Shown here: positions 49,912-59,100 of the stretch, one piece after another | Position numbering within the stretch: position 1 is the stretch's first letter | Layout: each line of letters opens with the position of its first letter | Origin: Helicoverpa zea | Lineage: Eukaryota; Arthropoda; Insecta; Lepidoptera; Noctuidae | Assembly: GCF_022581195.2 (NCBI RefSeq) | Contig: NC_061480.1 | Span: forward strand, 620,001 to 684,000 | Length of the DNA: 64,000 nt | Reading direction: 5' to 3' | Notes under the pieces: generated by a model | Told to the model about the DNA's origin: nothing | Seen by the model: only the letters and a program-made list of their open reading frames with translations | Database searches by the model: none | Program-made: the position numbers and the translations under genes

Positions 49912-51174
49912 ATGAAGTGTGCCGTAGACGGATGCAAGAATTGTTCGGGTACACAATCTAAAAGTGTTGATGGTATAACGTTTCATGTGTAAGTGCCTTT
50001 TTATGTATTTGATAGTCGTAGTGTAATCGCGTCTTGTGTAGTTGACAGCTGTCAGTTTTCGAGGTTTGAGAGATGATGATTTTTGACAGCTACTGTCAAC
50101 TACACCAAAAAACAGGGCCCGATTCTCCTAAGTTAATAATGTCAAAATTGAATAGAAATCGAATCGCAATATGATCGCAATAGCAGCAATAAAAGACCAA
50201 TCGTATTCGATTGACATTTGATTGGTGTGCGATTGGTCTGCTATTTTGGTGATTTTGGTCAATACGGTAGTTTGCTGTACAATCATTTTGCAATCGTAAA
50301 TCATTTGCAGACAAAATGATTCATTATTGAATGACAGAAAAGGATAAGAACGTTTATTTCAAAGAAAAAATTGCGGAATGCCACATACGCTTCAATCGTA
50401 ATCGATTCGAGATTGGATCTCAGTCGAACCGAGTCGAACGTGAATCGTATGACGCTTAAGTAAAATTAGAAGAATCGGGCCCCAGATATTTTGTTGTTTG
50501 ATGCTAGTGACATCTGTCGTCGAAAAATCAAACTTGATAGATCGTTTTATTTATATTATTTTGACCAGTTTTCGACTGTAATAAATGCATGTTTACTAAC
50601 ATAGCTAAAATATAAAAATTAAGCACCAAATTGATTCTAAGCGCGACTTTTAACTATAACGGTAACCAAACCATAACCAGCCGTATACTTGCCGCGCATT
50701 GCTCACATCGGCGATTTGACAGCTAAAAATGTACGTACCCGAATCTGTCAAATTTTGGCAATCGAACATCAACTTTACACTATTGTGATAAGGTTGAAAA
50801 TCTATTGAAGACATTTGACAGATTTGGGTAGATAGATGTGCTGGTACATAATAAAAAGGTTGGTACCATAGATTTACATATTTACCTACATACAGGTCGA
50901 CGTTATAAAGTGTGTTAAAAAAAGATCTCTACAAATTAATGACGTTTTTTTTTTCTTTTATTTTAGGTTTCCAGTTAATACAGAAATAAGGAAGTTGTGG
51001 TTACAAAATTTAAAGAAACCTAATTGGTCACCAACGATTTACTCGAAAATATGTTCGATACATTTTGATCCAAATGACTTTTATCATACGAAAAGTGGTT
51101 TTAAGAAGCTGCGACAAGGATCGATACCCAAGTTGAATTTGGAAAACAAGCCTGTCAAAAGGGTAAGGAAAAAG
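49912..51174 (+). CDS. THAP-type zinc-finger gene V (two exons seen)
   Basis: Exon 1 49912-49988 (MKCAVDGCKNCSG...VDGITFHV) and exon 2 50967-51174 (FPVNTEIRKLWLQNLK...WSPTIYSKICSIHFDPNDF...GSIPKLNLE...KRVRKK). Splice sites are gtaagt, tttag and gtaagt; phases are 2 then 0 (285 nt). Zinc ligands Cys3, Cys8, C-x2-H. The AVPT box is weak (SIPK). A basic tract (KPVKRVRKK) follows, possibly a nuclear signal. The 978-bp intron holds three repeats (50036, 50116, 50736). Exons beyond 51174 were not found. It shares 'DGITFH' with gene IV, its divergent neighbour, suggesting an inverted duplication. Confidence 0.68.
50036..50107. repeat. Palindromic ttgacag repeat in THAP gene V intron
   Basis: gtgtagttgacagct...agctactgtcaactacacc, related to 28051-28098. 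Confidence 0.6.
50116..50482 (+). mobile_element. CAG-flanked MITE, full copy
   Basis: GGCCCGATTCTCCTAAGTT to AGAATCGGGCC, 367 bp, with CAG on both sides (50113-50115, 50483-50485). In the intron of THAP gene V. Confidence 0.85.
50736..50830. mobile_element. Small hairpin MITE
   Basis: aatctgtcaaattttgg ... gacatttgacagatt, second copy of 27772-27843. Confidence 0.55.
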
Positions 51175-51531
51175 GTAAGTTTTATAAAAATATTTAAAAA
51201 ATCGTTTGCGTCTATAAATATGGAAAGATAGAGGACAAAAATTACAAGTGGCGATGTCATACATCTTTTAAGAAAGTAGCGCGCCAAAATGCGGTGTTCG
51301 TACTCCAGAACGCACGAACCGATTTCCACGGTTTTGCATTCGTTGGAAAGGTCTCGGGTTCCGTGAGGTGTATAGCAAAGAAAATTAAATAAAACAAAAA
51401 AAAATCTTTATCTTTTAATCACCAAACAAAATGTAACAAAACGATGCCATCTGGTGGCGAAACGGAGTTCGCAACATTTATACAACGAAACATCGTTGAC
51501 AGATGTGTCAAGGAACTCGAAAGGTGCGTTA

Positions 51532-52013
51532 AGGTCATGGCACATTATAGCGGCACCGCAACAGCACGGCTGCAGCACTGCGTCTCCTCGAATTAAGACT
51601 ACGGCTAGCTGCCAGCGCGCTAACTACGCGTTGTCTGCAAGGCGCCAGCTCGCCGTCAGCGCGCCGGCCGCGAGGTGTAAGCTTGCTGTCACCGCAAACT
51701 CATTATTATTTTAAGTCGGTTATGATTGAACACGACGTAATGACGTTGTTTCGCTGCCGACTCGGAATCGGCGCGTAATGAGCATGCCGTCGGCACGCTG
51801 TACGCATGAGGTCCGCTCGCTTGCAGCACGCGGGCTGCGAGCCGAGTTGTGTGGTAGCGGCAAGCGCGCTGACTGCTTGCCGTTGGCTTTTTCATATTGA
51901 CATTACGAAATATATTATAATATATACACGATTTAATGCTCATAATTGAATGACAACTTAAATGCTGGTGTGGAGCCGTGCTGTAGCGGTGCCGCTATAC
52001 TGTGCCATGACCC
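51532..52013. mobile_element. Harbinger-type MITE, 482 bp
   Basis: AGGTCATGGCACATTATAGC and the inverse gccgctatactgtgccatga, with TTA on both sides (51529-51531, 52014-52016). GC-rich interior with gcgccagctcgcc motifs; no transposase. Confidence 0.75.
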
Positions 52014-52019
52014 TTAGTC

Positions 52020-52503
52020 ATTCGTAATTGATCGGTCTGGTCACGCCCACCAAGCTTGACCTAGAAGAACCGACCTGCCTGCCTTATGGCATCTCCGCTA
52101 GTCACTTTGTTCTCTATGGTGCCATTAGAAAAAGAACATAGAAAGAATAATTTGACGTTGACTTTTTGACTTTGAATCGTGCATACTAAAAAAAATTGTT
52201 CGCACATTTCTGTCCTTTTTGACGTAGACGGGTATATAATGTTTGTTTTGTAATATTTTTACCGACTGCCTCAAAAGGACGTCTTGTTATATTAAGATCT
52301 TATTTTACACAGAATTACTGAAATATGATTTTGGAATTAAGAAGCCAGAAAAACACATTTTTTTTTTGGTGAATATTTTTTAATAAAATATATCTTATCT
52401 AGTTACACTTCATATCAGTAAGCACTTTTTAAACTAAAGATAATTCAACTATATTAGCATGACTTTTAATACATACATATTACATACATACAAAGCAAAC
52501 ACT
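52020..52503. other. No gene recognised
   Basis: AT-rich DNA without a frame or repeat ends that I can define. Confidence 0.35.
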
Positions 52504-52722
52504 TATAGTTATCGGCACGAATCTTGAGCTCTGACCTTCACCTGCGTAGAAGTAATTTATTGGGTCCCCTTTGTGGTATGAAGTGAGGCGCGGGTGCGGG
52601 CTAAAGCGGTGATTGGCCCGCAGTGTATCGCGTCATAGCCGTCACTTGGGATTGGTTCTTTGCTAAAAAATCACTTCTGCGCAGATGTAGGTCAGAGCTC
52701 AAGATTCGTGCCGATAACTATA
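52504..52722 (+). mobile_element. TATA-ended MITE, long subfamily
   Basis: Same family and orientation as 4667-4885. Ends TATAGTTATCGGCACG / CGTGCCGATAACTATA. Confidence 0.85.
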
Positions 52723-52774
52723 CTTAATATAATGACTCAATTGCTATACACATATGTATAAGGATTTTTTAGAC

Positions 52775-52890
52775 TGCCTTATGGTCTAGTTGTCGGTAAC
52801 TCGACTGCTGTGCAAGAGGCCTCGTATTCGATTCCCGGGTCGTGCCCGTTAAATCGTGCGAATTGACAACTGACGCACAGATAAACAGAT
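52775..52890 (+). repeat. tRNA-derived SINE head
   Basis: tatggtctagttgtcggtaa (box A-like) and gtattcgattcccgggtcg (box B-like), then a non-tRNA tail. Confidence 0.5.
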
Positions 52891-52915
52891 ACATAAATAA
52901 CCACACACTATAGGC

Positions 52916-53142
52916 TAAACTGTCATTGAACATCCTTGGCAGTCGTTACGAGTAGTCAGAAGCCAGTAAGTCTGACACCAGTCTAACCAAGGGGTATTGG
53001 GTTGCCCGGGTAACTGGGTTGAGGAGGTCAGATAGGCAGTCGCTCTTTGTGGCACACTGGTACCCAGCTGCATCCGGTTAGACTGGAAGCCGACCCCAAC
53101 ATATGTAGTTTGTGAAAAAGGCTCGGAGGATGATGATAGGCT
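52916..53142 (+). repeat. High-copy lepidopteran retroposon repeat
   Basis: Sense copy of the 2645-2932 family, ending gctcggaggatgatgatagg, just downstream of the protease-like gene's stop codon. Confidence 0.65.
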
Positions 53143-53187
53143 AAACTGATTGAACATCTTTCACAAACAAAAATAATCATATCGGTC

Positions 53188-56100
53188 TCAAAGATTACCG
53201 AACCACGGATACTCTCTGCTCTTAAGTGTAGTTTCTGATTCATTTTTCACCCGTTCATATTCAGGAATATTAGGGTATTCCCTGAAGCCGTTCAGGTATT
53301 TAATTGCCCTCTTCGGATCAATAGCTATGGCTTGCCTGCCATACGCTTGCACTCCGAAACTTACTTCAAACTGAAAGCTTATTTCCACGAAGAAATGTAT
53401 CTCGGCATATTGGAATCCGTAACAGAATTTTGCCTCTCCAAGACAGTACCTTCGCAGCCTGATCTTTGGGGTGTCTCTAGTCATTTTGGAGTATTGAGCC
53501 CTGATAATTACGCAGGAGTACTCTAGGGTACCAATTAGGGTAACCTGTAAAGGATAAAAATATTTTATATATAAATCATCACCTTCCGAGCCTGTTGCGG
53601 TCGGCTTCCAGTCTAACCTGATGTAGCTGAGTACCAGTGTGCCACAAAGAGCGACTGCCTATCTGACCACATCAACCGAGTTACCCAGGCAACCCAATAC
53701 CCCTTGGTTAGACTGGTGTCAGACTTACTGGCTTCTATCTATCCGTAACGACTGCCAAGGATGTTCAATGACAGCCGGGACCTACGGTTTACTGTTTTTA
53801 ACAAACTGATCTCACAAAAGGGTATATAAAATTTTTGACAAGGCTCTAGAAGTCGTGACTAAATCAAAGCCGTGCGGATCGATCATAAAGTTGAGCAACG
53901 CTTCGCCGCCCATCACTTGAAGACCAGTCTAACTAAGGAGTATCGGGTTGCCCGGGTAACTGGGTTGACGGGGTCAGATAGGCAGTCACTTCTTGTAAAG
54001 CACTGGTACTCAGCTACATCCGGTTAGACTGGAAGCCGACCCCAACATAGTTGGGAAAAGGTTCGGGAGATGGATCTAGCGTAATATTGAACTTACGTTA
54101 TGTCTCACAACGCCGCTTTGACGATATGGTATAACTGTGCTGTCAGTGTATAGTTCTCGGGTGGTCTCCTCTCTATCGCAGGGACCGTACCTTTGCATGT
54201 GTCCTAGAGCTGAAACAATGTTTATGAGATGATTAAAAAGAAAAACATAATAAAGGTATAAAGTCATGTATTCAAAGCAGGCTGAACATTCTGCAATTTA
54301 AGGTCAAGTTTACAAAAGACAGCTCAAACGCCTGCTCTTTACCACTTGTTTCCTAGCTAAGCTACTAGGTGATCTGCTGACCTACTAGCACACAAGATGG
54401 GGTGAATATAAATAAAACCGCCTCTGTGTACTGATCTAAGCTGGTATATTATTTGGTCTTACAAATCAATTTTGCCTAATAGTTTCATTGGTAACGAAAC
54501 CATAGCTCGCTTTTAAACGCGACAACGCCATCTATCGAGCCATGAGACAACTTTTGAACAATAATATTTTTTGACTTTAACAATAAGTTTGGTCTTGAAC
54601 ATACCGCCCACCAAGGACATTTAGTGGCGGAATGTCCTTCTTAACATTTGTCCTTCAACTAAAAGTAACTAATATAAAAATAGGTTTTGGATAGGAAAAT
54701 TTTGCACAGTTTTAACAAAAGACAATTCATGAACTGGTAAAATTACAACTGTTTTCCTTAACATTAAATAAACTTTGAAAACTTAATAGTAAACATAAAC
54801 AAACTTGTAAACAAAGTGAGTAAAATTTTCACCGAAAACATATACTCTATATAAAATAAAACCTTACAACTAAACAAAAATGTTTATCACGCATAACCCG
54901 TTGAGATGATACAAAGCATGTAGTTATTAAAGTACTATTTATCTGCTACTGGCAAAATACACAGTTTGTTAGTTGGCCTCTTAATAATGCTTGTTTTGGT
55001 TTTTAATGTGACAACACGAGTGACCTTATCATCCCCTGGATGTTTTTCGACTACACGTCCTAACATCCAACGACTTGGAGGTAGATCGTCCTCCTTAATT
55101 AGAACGACGTCTCCAATGTTTGGTTCAGGAACAATGAAAGACCATTTATATCTGTTCATTAGATTCGTAAGGTATTCATTGGACCATCGCTTCCAAAAGG
55201 ATTGCAGCATTCGCTGCACGAATTGCCACCTTGTTAGAGAACCTACTGATACATTATCGTAATTGTAATCCGGTACAGAAACAAGCGGTTCTCCGATTAA
55301 AAAATGTCCCGGAGTCAAAGGCATAGATTCTCCTGGATCGTCTAAATGAATAACACTAATAGGCCGTGAATTCAAGCAAGCCTCGACCTGAGTAAGGAAT
55401 GTAGTGAGCTCTTCATATGTGAGAGTAGACTCGCCTACTACGCGCTTAATATGGTATTTTGTGGACTTCACCCCCGCTTCCCACAGACCGCCAAAATTGG
55501 GTGCATGGGGGGGAATGAAGTGCCATTCAGTACCATTTGCTTCTAAATTTTCTGCTATGGATGACTGCAAAGTTGAAATTTGCTGAAGTTCCCTAGAAGC
55601 CCCAACAAAAGTGGTACCATTGTCGCTCCACAACTTTGAACAGTGGCCTCGTCGAGACACAAATCTTCTAAAGGCAGCTAAGAATGCCTGTGTGGTCATG
55701 TCACTGACTACTTCGAGATGAAGAGCGCGTGTAGACATACACACAAACAAACATATGTAGCCTTTGTACGATTTGTGACCCCTACCTTTCGTGGTTCTAA
55801 TGTTTATGGGACCTGCGTAATCAACACCACTGTGCAGGAACGGCCTTGCAGGGGAGCAGCGAATAGATGGAAGCGACCCCATCATTTGATTGCGAATAGT
55901 GGCTCTTTGTTTCGCACAAATGATGCACTTGCGAACGTATAGCTTCACCAGTTCTCTTACACCAATGATCCAATAAGCAGTTCGCAAATAATTAATCATT
56001 AATTGTGGACCTCCATGTAGAGTTTTACTATGAGCGTCCGCAATTAAGAGTTGGGTAAAGTGTGACTTCTTGGGCAAGATTATGGGGTGCTTTATTAGCT

Positions 56101-59100
56101 CATCCAGTGGAGCCTTATCTATTCGTCCCTGAGCTTTCATAATGCCTTTGTCATCAAGATAAGGACATAAGGATTTGAGTGTACTATTTTTCAGTGGTAA
56201 GTCTGATTTATCATACAATTGTTTGTACTCTGTGGAAAACTCTTTCTTTTGTACTATCTTTATACAACATTCTAATGCTTCATGTATCTCTTTATTTTGC
56301 AGGTAAAGTTTGCTCCTGGCATCTCTGTTTAGGAATCGACGACAATATGCGACAACCTTTAACAACTTTGGCAATGAAGAAAATCTCTCAAGTAAGTCAA
56401 AATCATCTGATATAATAACTCCTACATGAGTCTTAATCGACTGTTCTAAATTGATCTCTAAATTTTTTGGTCTAATATAACTAATTTCCGTTTCTTTCAG
56501 AAACTGTGGTCCTGAAAACCACATTGTATTTTGCCTAAACAAACTTGGTGACAACCCTCGAGAGGCAACATCCGCTGGATTATCTTTAGTCGACACGTGG
56601 AACCACTGCGAAGCCGTCATTGTGGTTAAGATTTCGGATGTCCTATTGGCGACAAAGGTTTTCCATTTACTGGGGTGGCTGTTGATCCAGGCTAACACCA
56701 CAGTAGAGTCTGTCCACGCTTTTACCCTATCTTTGGGTATATTCAACACCTCAGCAGTTTCCATCAATAGTTGTGACAGGAGAACTGCCCCACACAGCTC
56801 GAGGCGAGGAATGCTAACTTGTTTTATTGGTGCCACGCGAGTCTTTGCAGCCACCAATGACACTTTGACCTCTCTTACGTCTTTAGTTATTCGCATGTAT
56901 ACTACAGCGGAATATGCTACCTTCGACGCGTCACAAAATCCATGAAGCTCTACGTCGGTTTCTACGGTTTTCCCCAGCCAACGAGGTATATGAACTTCGG
57001 TAAGTAATGTTAGCTGTTCCCGATAAGTACGCCATTCTTCCGTTAATTGTTTAGTAAGTGGTTCATCCCAACCGAGACCCGCGAGCCATAATTGCTGTAT
57101 AAAGATTTTAGCTACAACTATTGTGGGAGCCAACCAACCCAATGGGTCGAATAATCGAGCTATATCAGAGATTACAGTTCTTTTTGTTGCAGGTGTATTC
57201 TGAAGCGGCGGGAGATGAACGGTGTACCGGAAGGAGTCATCATTACGATCCCAGGTAAGTCCCAAGATCTTCATAGTATTATCTAATTTCATTTCTAATT
57301 GCTTTTGATCTCTTTCTTTAGCTTTACTCTCATTTTCTTCGCTGTTCTCTACTTTATGTTCTATTGTATTAATTTGATCTAATAACTCTTTATTGTTAGT
57401 GCTCCACTTTTGAAGTTCGAAACCTCCTTTGGCTAAAAGTTCTTTCATTTGCTTGTAGATTTTGATGCCGGTAGTGACGTCATCGCATCCGGTCATTAAA
57501 TCATCCATATAGTAGCACCTTAGTACTTTTTCAGTCACGAGAGGATACTCGTCGCCTTCGTCGTAAGCAATTTGATGGAGAGTTCTAACCGCCAGGTAAG
57601 GTGCCGACGCCGTTCCAAAAGTAACTGTTACGAGTTCATAGTCCTTGATCGACTCGTTAGGACTGCTCCGCCAGAGTATCCTTTGAAACATAGCATCCTC
57701 ATCAGCTACCCTAATTTGACGATACATCTTAATTATATCTGCCACCAGTCCAATAGAGTGAGTTCTCCATCTCATAATTGTGTGCCTCAAGTCCGCTTGT
57801 AGTGTCGGTCCAACCATCAAAGTATCATTTAAGGACACTCCTTTATCGTTCTTCTGAGATGCATTGAACACAATCCGAACCTTAGTAGTGGTTTTATCTT
57901 CTCTTACGACGGCGTGATGTGGTAAATACACAGCTATTTCCTTTTTATTGTCATCTGGTTTTACAGGTCGCATGTGCCCTAAACGTAAGTATTCTTCTAT
58001 TACATTCGAGTACTTTTCCTTTAGCTCAGTGTTCTTTGCCAACCTTTTCTCTAATGATTTTAATCTGTTTTCAGCTATAGCACGAGAATCGCCTGCTGTG
58101 CACTGCGGATCATTAACTCTAAATGGTAACCGGACTTCATATCTACCGTCTGCTCTTCTTTTAGTTGTGGCCTTGTAAAAGTCTTCACATTGTTGTTCTT
58201 CTGGCGAAAGTATCTTTTTTGTACTAGTTTGATCTTGAATTTCCCAAAACTGTTTGAGAAGTTGATCTAAATTGAACTGAGCGTGTGCTACACTAACACA
58301 CGGTTGTGTGTAACTTGAACTATTGTTAGTGTTTGACCTATGTACTACACCAGATAGAATCCATCCTAATGTGGTGTTCTGAGCAATTAAAGTAGCAGTT
58401 GGACTTTTGATTATGCCTGTTTTTATTATGCAACCATAAACATCTGCACCTAGTAAAATATCAATTTTACTAGGTTGATTGAACTGTGGGTCGGCCAACT
58501 GTAAGTTGGTGGTATCGAGCCAGTTAAAAGCATTTTTATTTAATGCTTGATCCGGTAAGTATGAAGTAATTTTACTAATGACGTAAGCGTTGAAATTTAA
58601 TTTAAAACCTGAATCTACCCTGGATTGAATAGTTATATTCACCATATGTTTCGCTATAGTTGACTTCTGACCTAATCCTGACACCATTCCATGTATGGGA
58701 ATTTTCTTAAGCCTTAAGAACTGCACTGTGTCCTCGGTCACAAAACAAGCCTGTGAACCTTGGTCCAAGAGAGCTCTTACTACCTGATAGTTATCCGTGT
58801 TGGACTCAGCTTTTACTAGAGCAGTGGCTAGTAAAACTTGTCCAGGAACAGGAACCGTGTTAGTAGATACGCAAGAGACTACTGGAACAGAACTAGTCGA
58901 AGGACTAGCTTCAACGACAGTAGGTTCTGATGCAGTATCACCCTTGTTAGTACCGTCCAGATTTGGGTGCAGCAAAGAATGATGACGCTTATGGCAAAGT
59001 TTGCAAGTTGTTGGCTTCTTACAGTTTATTACCGTGTGATTACCTCCTAAACAATTAAAACAAATGTTGTGTTGCGCTACAAAATTACGTCTTTCCTCCA

